Source of the DNA: Clostridiales bacterium
GTDB lineage: Bacteria; Bacillota; Clostridia; Lachnospirales; Lachnospiraceae
Direction: 5' to 3'
DNA: 64,000 nt
Assembly (NCBI GenBank): GCA_029007785.1
Contig: JAQXIM010000102.1
Location: forward strand, 49,683 to 113,682
The position numbers and the translations under genes are program-made. Numbering within the stretch: position 1 is the first letter of the stretch; every line of letters starts with the position of its first letter. Below, piece by piece: positions 9,077 to 19,235 of the stretch. Below the pieces are notes generated by a model that was given only the letters and a program-made list of their open reading frames with translations, did not search any database and was not told where the DNA came from.

Positions 9077-9658
9077 ATGAGTTTAGTGCCTTATGTTATT
9101 GAATCCAGCAGCCGCGGAGAGAGAACCTTTGACATTTATTCCCGCCTTTTGAAAGACAGAATTGTTTTTCTGGGAGAGGAAGTAAATGATGTGACAGCCA
9201 GTCTTGTAGTTGCTCAGCTGCTGTTTTTGGAATCTGAGGATCCCAGCAAAGATATTCAGTTGTACATTAACAGTCCCGGCGGATCTGTTACTGCCGGTAT
9301 GGCAATTTATGATACAATGAATTACATTAAATGTGATGTGTCCACGATTTGTATTGGTATGGCAGCCAGCATGGGAGCATTTTTGCTTTCCAGCGGAGCC
9401 AAAGGAAAAAGATATGCATTGCCCAACGCAGAGGTTATGATTCATCAGCCCTCCGGTGGTGCTCAGGGACAAGCTACAGAGATTCGCATCGTTGCAGAGC
9501 AAATCCTTAAGACAAAGAAAAAACTGAATGAGATTCTTTCTGCCAATACGGGTCAGCCTTTGGAAGTCATTGAAAGAGATACAGAGAGAGACAATTATAT
9601 GACAGCAGAAGAGGCCATGGCTTATGGTCTGGTGGACGCTGTAATTAAGAATCGATAA
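9077..9658 (+). CDS. clpP: ATP-dependent Clp protease proteolytic subunit
   Basis: A 193-residue serine protease that forms the tetradecameric Clp chamber. The catalytic triad is visible as Ser98 ([11 protein letters not shown]), His123 (VMIHQPSGG) and Asp172 ([10 protein letters not shown]). The oxyanion-forming NSPGGSV lies at about 65-71. clpX follows after 10 bp, so the two are co-translated parts of one operon. I looked for CtsR heptad pairs upstream and found none. Confidence 0.98.
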   Translation: MSLVPYVIESSSRGERTFDIYSRLLKDRIVFLGEEVNDVTASLVVAQLLFLESEDPSKDIQLYINSPGGSVTAGMAIYDTMNYIKCDVSTICIGMAASMGAFLLSSGAKGKRYALPNAEVMIHQPSGGAQGQATEIRIVAEQILKTKKKLNEILSANTGQPLEVIERDTERDNYMTAEEAMAYGLVDAVIKNR

Positions 9659-9668
9659 GGAGTAGAGC

Positions 9669-10922
9669 ATGGCAAAAGGATATGAGGATCAGCTGTGTTG
9701 TTCTTTTTGTGGGAAAAAGCAGGTGCAGGTTCAGAAGCTTATTGCAGGAAACAAAAAAGATGTTTATATCTGCGATGAGTGTGTAGAGCTTTGCGCAGAA
9801 CTTCTTGAGGAAGAGTTCGAAGGACCTGATCATGAGAATGCAGGACCTATTGAATTGAAGAAACCCCAGGAAATCAAAGCTTTTCTGGATCAGTATGTGA
9901 TTGGGCAGGATGAAGCAAAGAAAGTTCTGTCTGTAGCGGTATACAATCATTACAAAAGAATCACGGCGGAAACCAATTCAGACGTGGAGATTCAAAAGAG
10001 TAATATCTTAATGCTGGGTCCCACCGGCTCCGGTAAAACATTTTTGGCCCAGACCATTGCCAGATTGTTGAATGTTCCCTTCGCCATTGCAGATGCTACC
10101 GCATTGACTGAGGCGGGATATGTTGGTGAAGATGTGGAAAACATTCTGCTGAAGCTGATTCAGGCGGCAGATTATGATATTTCCAGAGCAGAATACGGAA
10201 TTATCTATCTGGATGAGATTGATAAGATTACGAAAAAATCCGAGAATGTATCCATTACCAGAGATGTATCCGGTGAAGGGGTTCAGCAGGCACTGCTGAA
10301 GATTCTGGAAGGAACGGTTGCCAGTGTACCTCCCCAGGGAGGCCGAAAACATCCTCACCAGGAAATGTTTCAGATTGATACAACAAATATTCTGTTCATC
10401 TGCGGAGGAGCCTTTGATGGTTTGGAAAAAATCATTGAGCGTCGTCTGGGATCGAATACCATTGGTTTTAATGCAGAAGTTCATGAGAAGACCGACGCAA
10501 GGATCGGAGATCTCCTGAAGCAGGTGATGCCTCAGGATCTTATCAAATTTGGGTTGATTCCCGAATTTGTAGGTCGTGTACCCATGATGGTATCTCTGGA
10601 CCTTCTGGATGAAGAGGCTCTTGTTCGTATTCTGACAGAACCGAAGAATGCCATTACGAAACAGTATCAAAAGCTGTTTGAGATGGATAACGTGGATTTA
10701 GTGTTCACGGATGAAGCTATTCGTGCCATTGCAGCCAAATCTTTCGAGAGAAAAACAGGAGCCCGCGGCCTTCGTTCGATCATGGAAAAGGCAATGATGG
10801 ATCTTATGTTTACGATCCCGTCCGATGATCGAATCGGACAGTGTGTGGTAACGGAAGGTGTGATCCAGGGAGATGGAGATCCTGAATTAATTATGCGTGA
10901 GGTCAATGTACCGGCACGCTGA
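9669..10922 (+). CDS. clpX: ATP-dependent Clp protease ATP-binding subunit ClpX
   Basis: A 417-residue AAA+ unfoldase that feeds substrates to ClpP. The N-terminal zinc-binding domain has the four-cysteine pattern (Cys11/Cys14 and Cys35/Cys38). The Walker A motif is GPTGSGKT and the Walker B is YLDEIDKI. The ClpP-docking IGF loop is present in NTIGFNAEV and the sensor 2 region is [13 protein letters not shown]. Start ATG 9669 has AAGGAG upstream, overlapping the end of clpP. Length and motifs are normal. Confidence 0.98.
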   Translation: MAKGYEDQLCCSFCGKKQVQVQKLIAGNKKDVYICDECVELCAELLEEEFEGPDHENAGPIELKKPQEIKAFLDQYVIGQDEAKKVLSVAVYNHYKRITAETNSDVEIQKSNILMLGPTGSGKTFLAQTIARLLNVPFAIADATALTEAGYVGEDVENILLKLIQAADYDISRAEYGIIYLDEIDKITKKSENVSITRDVSGEGVQQALLKILEGTVASVPPQGGRKHPHQEMFQIDTTNILFICGGAFDGLEKIIERRLGSNTIGFNAEVHEKTDARIGDLLKQVMPQDLIKFGLIPEFVGRVPMMVSLDLLDEEALVRILTEPKNAITKQYQKLFEMDNVDLVFTDEAIRAIAAKSFERKTGARGLRSIMEKAMMDLMFTIPSDDRIGQCVVTEGVIQGDGDPELIMREVNVPAR

Positions 10923-11033
10923 TCCTTCGCGGCAGATATTATGCTTTCATTGAGAGCATGATGAAAATATTAGAGATTTGAGGGTCAAAACTTATTACGG
11001 ATTGTTCCGCCATAAGTGGCTGCTGTAATCATT

Positions 11034-11089
11034 AAGATTCTTCATACTGCATTCGTAGTGTTGTGATTCGAAGCAGTGTGAAGAATCTT
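11034..11089 (+). promoter_or_regulatory. Long hairpin in the clpX-lon gap
   Basis: AAGATTCTTCATACTGC (11034-11050) pairs with 11073-11089 over 17 bp with one wobble. No T-run follows. It lies about 75 bp before lon and could act in the lon leader, or protect the clpX transcript end. The rest of 10923-11160 shows only a lone GGTCAAA heptad and a short ATGCT/AGCAT hairpin. Confidence 0.5.
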
Positions 11090-11169
11090 TGACTATGGGA
11101 AAATGATATGTTCAGCCAGGACTGGTAATTCAGATCTTTGGAAGAATTGTGCAAAAGAGGATAATGCGT

Positions 11170-13485
11170 ATGAGAATACCTGTAGTAGCATTGCGCGGTT
11201 TAACCGTGCTGCCCAAAATGCTGATGCATTTTGATGTGAGTCGGGAAAAATCTGTGGCTGCTGTGGAGCGTGCCATGGTTCTCGATCAAAAAATATTTAT
11301 GGTTACCCAGAAGGAGGAACAGTGTTCCGATCCCCAACTGGAAGATCTCTATGCCCTGGGAACTGTGGGAACCATCAAACAGCTTCTCAAACTCCCCAAT
11401 CATGTGGTACGTGTATTGGTGGAAGGTGAGGAGAGAGCAGAACTGCTGGATTTGACGGGAAGAGAACCTTTTCTTGAAGCAGAGGTAGAATACATTCCTG
11501 TGGAACAGACGGAATATACTTCCACAGAACGGGAAGCGATGATACGTGCTCTGCAAAGTGAAATCGAACAGTTTGGAAAAGCAGATCCTAATTTTGGAGA
11601 AACAGCGGCAAGACAGCTTTTAACCATCCAGACTTTGGAAGAACTGCTGAGTCAGCTCATGATTCGATTCCCCATGGAAGCGGCAGAACGACAGAAATTT
11701 CTGAATCTGGATTCTACTTATATGCAGTACATGGTTCTTTGCGATATGCTGGAGCGTGAAATTGAGATCAGCCGTATGAAAACGGAGATTCAGTCAAAAG
11801 TAAAGGCTCGGGTGGATAAAAATCAGAAGGAATACCTGCTTCGGGAACAGATGAAGGTTATCCGTGAAGAACTGGGTGAAGATGATCTGGAAAGTGATGT
11901 GGATCACTATCTGGAAAAAATGGAAAAACTGAAGGCCAGTACGGAAATTAAAGAAAAGATCCGAAAAGAGATCAGCCGTTTGAAAATAATGCCTTCCGGC
12001 AGTCAGGAAGGAACGGTCAGTCGTTCTTATATTGAGACTTTACTGGAAATGCCCTGGCAGAAAGTATCCAGGGAATCCCGGGATATTCATAAAGCGGAAG
12101 AGATTCTGAATAAAGAACATTACGGCATGGAGAAAATAAAAGAACGAATTCTGGAATATCTGGCAGTCAGAATGTTTGCCGGAAATAATAACGGATCGAT
12201 TCTCTGCCTGGTGGGACCGCCTGGAACGGGAAAAACCTCTATTGCTCAGTCAGTGGCTCATGCTCTCGATAAAAAATATGTCAGAGTATGCCTGGGCGGT
12301 GTGAAGGATGAAGCCGAGATTCGTGGTCATCGCCGTACATATATTGGAGCCATGCCGGGAAGAATTGCCAATGGAATGAAGCAGGCGGGAGTTGCCAATC
12401 CCCTGATGCTGCTGGATGAAATTGATAAGGTAAGCAGCGACTATAAAGGTGATACGTCTTCTGCTCTTCTGGAAGTTCTCGATTCGGAGCAGAATAACCG
12501 TTTTGTGGATCACTATGTGGAATTGCCCATGGATTTGTCCAAAGTAATGTTCATAGCAACGGCAAATTCTGTGTCTACGATTCCCAGACCTTTGTTGGAT
12601 CGAATGGAAGTCATCGAGGTCAGCAGCTATACGGAAAATGAAAAATTCCATATTGCCCATGACTATCTTCTGGAAAAACAGAGAAAAAAGAATGGCTTGA
12701 AGCCGGAACAGATTGACATCACCGATGATGCTCTTCGCATGGTAATCCATCGATATACCAGAGAAGCCGGTGTTCGAAATCTGGAGCGGAGAATCGGTGA
12801 TCTTTGCCGCAAAGCAGCCAGAGAGATTCTGGAAAAAGAAGTGAAGAAAGTCACCGTGGAAGAAAACACCTTAGAAAAGTACCTGGGCAAGCCGAAAGTA
12901 CATTTTGATATGGCCAATGAAAAGGACGATGTAGGTATTGTTCGTGGTCTGGCCTGGACCAGTGTGGGAGGCGATACACTTCAGATTGAGGTAAATTCCC
13001 TGCCGGGAACCGGTAAGGTTCAGCTGACAGGACAGATGGGGGATGTTATGAAAGAGTCCGCCCAGACAGGAATCAGTTATATCCGTTCTGTTGCAGATAA
13101 ATACCGGGTGGATGCAGAATATTTTGAGAAACATGATATTCATATCCATATTCCTGAAGGTGCAGTTCCCAAGGATGGACCTTCCGCAGGTATTACTATG
13201 GCAACTGCCATGCTATCTGCCATTACGAATATTAAGGTAAAGGCAGATCTGGCTATGACCGGTGAAATTACATTGAGGGGAAGAGTTTTGCCCATTGGCG
13301 GTCTGAAGGAAAAACTTCTTGCAGCCAAGATGGCTGGCATTCATCTTGTTCTGGTTCCTGCCAGAAATCAGGTGGATGTGGAAGAGCTTTCTGCAGAGAT
13401 CACAGACGGTCTGGAAATCAAATACGTTTCTTCTATGGATGAGGTTCTTTCTTATAGTTTCGTAAAAGAAAAAACGGAAGAATAA
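11170..13485 (+). CDS. lon: ATP-dependent protease Lon (LonA)
   Basis: A 771-residue LonA of standard length. The N-terminal substrate domain starts [16 protein letters not shown] coiled-coil follows, then an AAA+ module with Walker A GPPGTGKT and Walker [10 protein letters not shown], plus the [13 protein letters not shown] signature. The C-terminal protease domain has the catalytic serine in [12 protein letters not shown] and the lysine in [11 protein letters not shown]. It degrades misfolded and regulatory proteins in the cytoplasm. AAGAGG at 11155-11160 is 9 bases before ATG 11170 and 3 before ATG 11164; GTG 11149 is unlikely. ysxC follows, a conserved Firmicutes lon-ysxC pair. Confidence 0.97.
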   Translation: MRIPVVALRGLTVLPKMLMHFDVSREKSVAAVERAMVLDQKIFMVTQKEEQCSDPQLEDLYALGTVGTIKQLLKLPNHVVRVLVEGEERAELLDLTGREPFLEAEVEYIPVEQTEYTSTEREAMIRALQSEIEQFGKADPNFGETAARQLLTIQTLEELLSQLMIRFPMEAAERQKFLNLDSTYMQYMVLCDMLEREIEISRMKTEIQSKVKARVDKNQKEYLLREQMKVIREELGEDDLESDVDHYLEKMEKLKASTEIKEKIRKEISRLKIMPSGSQEGTVSRSYIETLLEMPWQKVSRESRDIHKAEEILNKEHYGMEKIKERILEYLAVRMFAGNNNGSILCLVGPPGTGKTSIAQSVAHALDKKYVRVCLGGVKDEAEIRGHRRTYIGAMPGRIANGMKQAGVANPLMLLDEIDKVSSDYKGDTSSALLEVLDSEQNNRFVDHYVELPMDLSKVMFIATANSVSTIPRPLLDRMEVIEVSSYTENEKFHIAHDYLLEKQRKKNGLKPEQIDITDDALRMVIHRYTREAGVRNLERRIGDLCRKAAREILEKEVKKVTVEENTLEKYLGKPKVHFDMANEKDDVGIVRGLAWTSVGGDTLQIEVNSLPGTGKVQLTGQMGDVMKESAQTGISYIRSVADKYRVDAEYFEKHDIHIHIPEGAVPKDGPSAGITMATAMLSAITNIKVKADLAMTGEITLRGRVLPIGGLKEKLLAAKMAGIHLVLVPARNQVDVEELSAEITDGLEIKYVSSMDEVLSYSFVKEKTEE

Positions 13486-13525
13486 AAGAAGGGAAAAGCT
13501 GCAAAAGCGGCAGTCAGGAGTAAAA

Positions 13526-14125
13526 ATGATCATAAAACAGGTGAATTTAGAGACGGTTTGCGGCGTTACCAGCGTCCTTCCGGAAAATGACAAACCGGAA
13601 TTTGCCTTTGCCGGAAAATCAAATGTGGGGAAATCGTCCCTGATTAATGCACTGATGAATCGGAAATCCTATGCCAGGACTTCAGCTCAGCCGGGAAAGA
13701 CTCAGACTATCAATTATTATAATATCAATGACCAGCTGTATTTTGTGGATCTGCCGGGTTATGGCTATGCTAAGGTATCTGAAAAGGAAAAAATCAAGTG
13801 GGGACAGATGATTGAACGCTATCTGAAAACCTCCGATCAGCTGAAACAGGTGTTTTTGCTGGTTGACATTCGTCACGCACCTGGTAATAATGATATTATG
13901 ATGTATGACTGGATTGTAAATAATGGATACCATCCGGTAATCATTGCCACCAAACTGGATAAGATCAAACGAAGCCAGGTAGGCAAACAGACAAAACTTA
14001 TCCGGGAGACTCTGGGGATGCAAAAAGAAGATATTCTGATTCCTTTTTCTGCGGAAACGAAGCAGGGAAGGGAAGAGATTTACGATCTTTTGGAAGAGGC
14101 TGCCGGATTAAAAGAAGAAGAATAA
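13526..14125 (+). CDS. ysxC: Ribosome-biogenesis GTPase YsxC/EngB
   Basis: A 199-residue TRAFAC GTPase needed for 50S subunit assembly. The G motifs are clear: G1 AGKSNVGKSSL, G2 region TSAQPGKTQTINYY, G3 DLPGYGYAK, G4 TKLDK and G5 FSAETKQG. It sits 40 bp after lon on the same strand with its ribosome site (CAGGAG) in that gap. asnS follows 30 bp downstream, so the three may be partly co-transcribed. Confidence 0.96.
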   Translation: MIIKQVNLETVCGVTSVLPENDKPEFAFAGKSNVGKSSLINALMNRKSYARTSAQPGKTQTINYYNINDQLYFVDLPGYGYAKVSEKEKIKWGQMIERYLKTSDQLKQVFLLVDIRHAPGNNDIMMYDWIVNNGYHPVIIATKLDKIKRSQVGKQTKLIRETLGMQKEDILIPFSAETKQGREEIYDLLEEAAGLKEEE

Positions 14126-14155
14126 AAGGCACCACAGGTGCCGGGGGAGGGGCTT

Positions 14156-15547
14156 ATGCAAAGTGTTATGATCCGAGATCTGTATCGGAATCCGGAACAG
14201 TATCTGGAACAGGAAATTACCGTATGCGGTTGGATTAGAAATATCAGAGATTCAAAAACCTTTGGTTTTATTGTAATCAGTGACGGAACTTTTTTTGAAC
14301 CGCTTCAGATTGTATACGATAACAGTCTGGACAATTTTAATGATATTTCCCGTTGTAATGTAGGGGCAGCTTTAATCGTTCAGGGAAAACTCATTGCTAC
14401 ACCTCAGGCAAAACAGCCTTTTGAGCTGCAGGCAAAATCCGTGACAGTGGAAGGTGCTTCCACACCGGATTATCCGCTTCAGCCCAAACGTCATTCCATG
14501 GAATATTTGAGAACCATTTCTCATCTTCGTCCGAGAACCAATACGTTCCAGGCTGTATTCCGCGTTCGTTCTCTGGCGGCCTATGCCATTCATAAATTCT
14601 TCCAGGAGCGAGATTTTGTGTACGTTCATACGCCTCTGATTACGGGAAGTGACTGTGAAGGTGCAGGAGAAATGTTCCAGGTAACCACTCTGGATATGGA
14701 GAATCTGCCCAGAACAGAAGAGGGCGCTGTAGATTACAGCAAAGATTTCTTCAATAAGCCCACAAGCCTGACAGTCAGCGGACAGCTGAACGGTGAAACT
14801 TATGCCATGGCTTTCCGCAATATTTACACCTTTGGACCGACTTTCCGTGCGGAAAATTCCAATACAACCCGCCACGCGGCAGAATTCTGGATGATTGAGC
14901 CGGAGATTGCCTTTGCCGATCTCCAGGATGACATGATGCTGGCTGAAAGCATGCTGAAATACATCATTCGCTATGTATTGGAAAATGCTCCGGAAGAAAT
15001 GGCGTTCTTCAATAAATTTATGGATAAAGGTTTGTTGGAACGTTTGAACCATGTGGTGAATTCCGACTTTGGCCGTGTCACTTATACTGAAGCAATTGAA
15101 ATGCTGGAAAAACATAACGATGAATTTGAGTATAAGGTATCCTGGGGTTGTGATCTGCAGACAGAGCACGAGCGTTATCTGACAGAGAAGATTTTCAAAC
15201 GTCCTGTGTTTGTAACAGATTATCCCAAGGAAATCAAGGCTTTTTATATGAAGCTTAACGAGGACGGTCGTACGGTAGCCGCCATGGACTGCCTGGTTCC
15301 CGGAATCGGTGAGATCATTGGAGGAAGCCAGAGAGAAGAAAACTACGATATACTTTTGGGTCGTATGCAGGAACTGGGACTGAAGGAAGAAGATTATCAG
15401 TTTTATCTGGATCTTCGCCGTTATGGAACCGCCCGCCACGCTGGTTTTGGCCTTGGCTTTGAACGCTGCGTTATGTATCTGACGGGAATGGGCAATATTC
15501 GTGATGTCATTCCTTTCCCCAGAACTGTAAATAACTGTGAGCTGTAA
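14156..15547 (+). CDS. asnS: Asparagine--tRNA ligase
   Basis: A 463-residue class IIb synthetase. It has the N-terminal OB anticodon-binding domain ([19 protein letters not shown]), motif 2 ([17 protein letters not shown]) and motif 3 ([17 protein letters not shown]). The closing [15 protein letters not shown] is typical of AsnRS rather than AspRS. ATG 14156 is chosen for the strong GGGGAGGGG six bases upstream; an in-frame start at 14138 has none. A multi-stem terminator and a dispersed repeat follow. Confidence 0.96.
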   Translation: MQSVMIRDLYRNPEQYLEQEITVCGWIRNIRDSKTFGFIVISDGTFFEPLQIVYDNSLDNFNDISRCNVGAALIVQGKLIATPQAKQPFELQAKSVTVEGASTPDYPLQPKRHSMEYLRTISHLRPRTNTFQAVFRVRSLAAYAIHKFFQERDFVYVHTPLITGSDCEGAGEMFQVTTLDMENLPRTEEGAVDYSKDFFNKPTSLTVSGQLNGETYAMAFRNIYTFGPTFRAENSNTTRHAAEFWMIEPEIAFADLQDDMMLAESMLKYIIRYVLENAPEEMAFFNKFMDKGLLERLNHVVNSDFGRVTYTEAIEMLEKHNDEFEYKVSWGCDLQTEHERYLTEKIFKRPVFVTDYPKEIKAFYMKLNEDGRTVAAMDCLVPGIGEIIGGSQREENYDILLGRMQELGLKEEDYQFYLDLRRYGTARHAGFGLGFERCVMYLTGMGNIRDVIPFPRTVNNCEL

Positions 15548-15575
15548 GCCGGCATCATATCATGACTTACCCGAC

Positions 15576-15650
15576 AAATGAGCTTAACGTCGATTTTTTG
15601 TGCTTCGCACTCTAAAAATCAACGAAAACATTCAAGAAATGCTCATTTTT
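15576..15650 (+). terminator. Two-layer hairpin terminator after asnS
   Basis: AAATGAGC (15576-15583) pairs with GCTCATTT (15641-15648), enclosing an inner hairpin (about 15588-15626, GTGC TTC GCAC at its tip). A TTTTT tract ends the outer stem. Confidence 0.6.
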
Positions 15651-15653
15651 CAT

Positions 15654-15713
15654 ATGCTCCCTTTTAGGCAGACAAGTATAAAAATTGTTTACCTGGAAGG
15701 GAGCATGTTTTTT
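15654..15713 (+). terminator. Second terminator after asnS
   Basis: ATGCTCCCTT (15654-15663) pairs with AAGGGAGCAT (15697-15706), followed by GTTTTTT. The T-run is also the first part of the repeat element at 15707. Confidence 0.65.
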
Positions 15714-15843
15714 ATGCAATAGGAAACTCCGTTCCTATTGCATAAAACCCTCCGGGAGGATGCGTATGCCGCTCCAATGGAAGTTTGGCTGCAGCAGCAG
15801 CCGCGCGGCAGCACGAGAATTCCGCAAGCAGAACTCTTTGTTC
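15707..15843 (+). repeat. Dispersed 137-bp structured repeat, copy 1
   Basis: It aligns without gaps to 30142-30278, with about ten substitutions in 137 positions. It contains three hairpins: TTTATGCAATAGGAA (15711-15725) with 15732-15746, perfect and with a 6-nt loop; GGCTGC/GCAGCC near 15787-15802; and an AGAATTCCGC/GCAGAACTCT stem with two mismatches at about 15816-15837. It starts in the T-run of the asnS terminator and is more GC-rich than its surroundings. A reading frame runs through it (about 15685-15963), but no ribosome site was seen. The remaining 15844-15959 holds nothing else I can name. Confidence 0.8.
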
Positions 15844-15959
15844 TGGAAAACGGTCTTTTTTATCTTGTATTCTGAAAAACCGGCAATGGCAGGTTCTGCA
15901 GATACGAAAAAGAGGAATCTTAGGGTAATGAAGATCCCGGAATTTCCATATAATAAATT

Positions 15960-17105
15960 ATGAAGATTTGCAGTAAATGGATATGGATTACAGCCTGGAT
16001 CCTGCTTTTTCCAGAGAGCTTATTGGGACCTGGGCTGGAGTGGTGGAAGCAGCTGCTCATGGAATCGGTTTATGTGTTGATGGAACCGGAAGCGATGTGG
16101 GAAAGAAGTAAGGAAGAGACTCAGAGTGAGATTTCCGCTTATGTAGATACGTTGGGAGGAAACGATCAAACTGGTAATGATGGAGTACAGGTGGCGGGCG
16201 ATATCATCCCTTATGAGAAAGACAATATGGCCGGAATAAAGGGTGATGAGAAGGAAACCCTTGGTGAAGAAAACAGTGAGGAGAGGATAAGCACCGAGGG
16301 CATCGGAGAAACAAAGGAAGAGGAAATTCTATGTTATTCTTCTGAGCAGTTAGCGGATCCCGGTTATCTTTTGGATAATATTTTTTGTGTGGATTCTTCC
16401 ACTACTTCAGAGGGGATCGATTGGGATTCCAATGAATTTCTGGAGAAAGATTTTACCATGGAAAAAGCATCAGAACCCCAGATATTGATATATCATACCC
16501 ATTCACAGGAAGCCTATGCAGACTCAGTGGAAGGAGAATCTGCCACAACCGTTCAGGGAGTGGGAGAGGAACTGGCCAGGATTCTCAGGGAAGATTACGG
16601 ATATCAGGTGATTCATAATACAAGTACCTTTGATGTCCAGGGAGGAGAACTGGATCGGAATCGTGCCTATACCTATGCCCAGAATTGGCTTTCCGAATTT
16701 CTGGAGAATAATCCGGGGATTCAGGTGATCATAGATCTCCACCGGGATAGTGTGGGAGAAGACAATCATCTGGTAACGGAAATTGATGGGAGAAAAACAG
16801 CTCAGGTTATGCTGTTCAACGGCTTGTCCCGGAACACCAGAGGCAGCATAGAGAGTCTGGAAAATCCCTATCTTACAGATAACCTGGCCTTTAGTTTTCA
16901 GCTGAAAGTAGCTGGTGATACGAAATATCCAGATTTTTATCGAAGGATATATTTGAAAGGATATCGCTATAATCTCCATTTTCGGCCTCGTTCCCTTTTG
17001 CTGGAGGTGGGAGCCCAGAACAATACATGGCAGGAAGCAGCCAATGCCATGATTCCCATGGCCGAGCTTCTGGATCAGGTGCTGCAGGGAAAGGTTTCCG
17101 GATAA
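15960..17105 (+). CDS. spoIIP: Stage II sporulation protein P
   Basis: A 381-residue SpoIIP, the amidase/endopeptidase that works with SpoIID and SpoIIM to degrade septal peptidoglycan during engulfment. An N-terminal membrane/signal helix (ICSKWIWITAWILLFPESLLG) precedes an acidic variable linker (about residues 45-165). The catalytic domain follows: YHTHSQEAY near residue 180 with the zinc histidines, IDLHRDS, and the closing LLLEVGAQNNTWQEA. An in-frame stop at 15954 fixes ATG 15960 as the earliest start; its ribosome site is weak. It shows that the lineage carries, or recently carried, the sporulation programme. Confidence 0.9.
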   Translation: MKICSKWIWITAWILLFPESLLGPGLEWWKQLLMESVYVLMEPEAMWERSKEETQSEISAYVDTLGGNDQTGNDGVQVAGDIIPYEKDNMAGIKGDEKETLGEENSEERISTEGIGETKEEEILCYSSEQLADPGYLLDNIFCVDSSTTSEGIDWDSNEFLEKDFTMEKASEPQILIYHTHSQEAYADSVEGESATTVQGVGEELARILREDYGYQVIHNTSTFDVQGGELDRNRAYTYAQNWLSEFLENNPGIQVIIDLHRDSVGEDNHLVTEIDGRKTAQVMLFNGLSRNTRGSIESLENPYLTDNLAFSFQLKVAGDTKYPDFYRRIYLKGYRYNLHFRPRSLLLEVGAQNNTWQEAANAMIPMAELLDQVLQGKVSG

Positions 17106-17237
17106 TAAGGAGAGAAAAATTGCCTTTTTCATAGAAGAGGAGAGAAGAAATTCCTTTTTCTTGCCGAAACAAAGAAAGTATGTTAAGGTATATGGTGAGA
17201 TAAAAGAGGCAAACGCATCTGAACTGCGATATATTTG

Positions 17238-17263
17238 AAAAAACTGTCCGTGACAGCTTTTTT
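17238..17263 (+). terminator. Terminator after spoIIP
   Basis: A run of A residues, CTGTC, a 3-nt loop, GACAG and CTTTTTT. Its position between spoIIP and lepA argues against translation of the upstream-extended lepA frame. Confidence 0.65.
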
Positions 17264-17381
17264 ACTGAAGAAGCAGACGATCGGGTTGCCGATCCAATCG
17301 GAAAGATTGGAGAATTACAGTGTGAAAGTCCATTCTGTTGTTGGAAAATTTCGGATGAGGAATGGATTCAGGAGGAAAAGG

Positions 17382-19196
17382 ATGGCTGACTTTGATCAGA
17401 GTAAAATCAGAAATTTTTGTATCATTGCCCATATAGACCATGGTAAATCCACATTGGCTGACCGCATTATTGAGAAAACCGGTCTTCTGACCCAGAGGGA
17501 AATGCAGGCCCAGGTTCTGGATAATATGGATTTGGAAAGAGAAAGAGGAATTACCATCAAATCCCAGGCTGTCCGGACGATTTATAAAAGCCAGGATGGT
17601 CAGGAATATGTATTTAATCTTATCGATACTCCCGGCCATGTTGATTTTAACTACGAAGTTTCCCGAAGCCTTGCAGCCTGTGACGGTGCAATTCTGGTGG
17701 TGGATGCTGCCCAGGGAATTGAGGCGCAGACCCTGGCCAATGTATATCTGGCTTTGGATCACAGTCTGGATGTATTTCCTGTTATCAATAAGATTGATCT
17801 TCCCAGTGCAGAACCTCAGCGTGTTATTGATGAGATTGAGGATGTCATTGGCATTGAAGCCCAGGATGCTCCCCAGATTTCGGCAAAGAACGGTGTAAAT
17901 ATTGAAGCGGTACTGGAAGCCATTGTGGAAAAAATTCCGGCTCCCACCGGCGATCCGTCGGCTCCCCTTCAGGCATTGATTTTTGACTCCATTTATGATT
18001 CCTATCGGGGCGTTATTGTCTTCTGCCGGATTAAAGAAGGTACGGTCCGGAAGGGAATGCATATTCAGATGATGGCTACCGGTGCCGATTTTGATGTTGT
18101 GGAAGTGGGATATTTTGGCGCAGGACAGTTTATTCCCTGCGATGAATTGTCTGCCGGTATGGTTGGTTATCTTACTGCCAGCATTAAAAATGTACGGGAT
18201 ACCCGGGTAGGCGATACGGTGACGGAAAAAGAACGACCCTGTGCAGAGCCGTTGGCCGGATATAAGAAGGTTCAGCCCATGGTATACTGCGGCCTTTACC
18301 CGGCAGACGGAGCGAAATATCCCGATCTTCGTGATGCTTTGGAAAAACTTCAGCTCAACGATGCTTCTCTCTATTATGAACCGGAGACTTCGGTGGCATT
18401 GGGCTTTGGATTCCGGTGCGGTTTCCTTGGTCTTCTTCATCTGGAGATTATCCAGGAACGTCTGGAAAGAGAATACAATCTGGATCTGGTAACCACCGCT
18501 CCCAGTGTTATTTATAAGGTTCACAAGACAGATGGAACGGTGATTGACTTGACAAACCCCACCAATATGCCGGATCCTACAGAGATTGACTATATGGAGG
18601 AACCGGTGGTTCAGGCAGAGATCATGGTAACAACAGAATTTATCGGTGCTATTATGGATCTTTGTCAGGAACGCCGCGGTGTATACAAGGGAATGGAATA
18701 TATGGAAGATACCCGTGCATTGCTTCGCTATGAGCTTCCCTTAAATGAGATTATCTATGATTTCTTTGATGCCTTAAAATCACGTTCCAGAGGATATGCT
18801 TCCTTTGATTACGAGATGAAGGGATATCAGAAATCCGACCTGGTGAAGTTGGATATTCTTGTAAATAAAGAAGAAGTGGATGCGTTGTCTTTCATTGTAT
18901 TTGAAGGAACTGCCTATGAAAGAGGCAGAAAAATGTGTGAAAAACTGAAGGAAGAGATTCCCAGACAGCTTTTTGAGATTCCGATTCAGGCAGCTGTGGG
19001 AAGCCGGATCATTGCCAGAGAAACTGTCCGTGCCATGAGAAAAGATGTGTTGGCCAAGTGCTATGGCGGTGATATCACCAGAAAGAGAAAACTTCTGGAG
19101 AAGCAGAAAGAAGGAAAGAAGAGAATGCGTCAGGTGGGAAATGTAGAAATCCCCCAGAAAGCATTTATGAGTGTTCTGAAACTGGATGAGGAATAG
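17382..19196 (+). CDS. lepA: Elongation factor 4
   Basis: A 604-residue translational GTPase of normal LepA length. G motifs: [23 protein letters not shown] and SAKNG. The EF-G-like domains II, III and V follow, then the LepA-specific C-terminal domain ([20 protein letters not shown] and [10 protein letters not shown]). It binds stalled ribosomes and can back-translocate tRNAs. The start is ATG 17382, with AGGAGG close upstream and homology beginning at [11 protein letters not shown]. The frame is open to 17235, but that stretch contains the spoIIP terminator. Confidence 0.97.
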   Translation: MADFDQSKIRNFCIIAHIDHGKSTLADRIIEKTGLLTQREMQAQVLDNMDLERERGITIKSQAVRTIYKSQDGQEYVFNLIDTPGHVDFNYEVSRSLAACDGAILVVDAAQGIEAQTLANVYLALDHSLDVFPVINKIDLPSAEPQRVIDEIEDVIGIEAQDAPQISAKNGVNIEAVLEAIVEKIPAPTGDPSAPLQALIFDSIYDSYRGVIVFCRIKEGTVRKGMHIQMMATGADFDVVEVGYFGAGQFIPCDELSAGMVGYLTASIKNVRDTRVGDTVTEKERPCAEPLAGYKKVQPMVYCGLYPADGAKYPDLRDALEKLQLNDASLYYEPETSVALGFGFRCGFLGLLHLEIIQERLEREYNLDLVTTAPSVIYKVHKTDGTVIDLTNPTNMPDPTEIDYMEEPVVQAEIMVTTEFIGAIMDLCQERRGVYKGMEYMEDTRALLRYELPLNEIIYDFFDALKSRSRGYASFDYEMKGYQKSDLVKLDILVNKEEVDALSFIVFEGTAYERGRKMCEKLKEEIPRQLFEIPIQAAVGSRIIARETVRAMRKDVLAKCYGGDITRKRKLLEKQKEGKKRMRQVGNVEIPQKAFMSVLKLDEE

Positions 19197-19235
19197 AGAC
19201 AGGCTGCTGTCGGCCGGTGAGTCCGGAGGATACGT

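Noticed and set aside
10981..10990. GGTCAAA before lon as a CtsR operator
   Set aside because: CtsR needs two heptads in tandem; only one is present.
15685..15963. 92-codon frame upstream of spoIIP as a gene
   Set aside because: It spans a terminator T-run and the dispersed repeat, has no ribosome site and no protein-like end.
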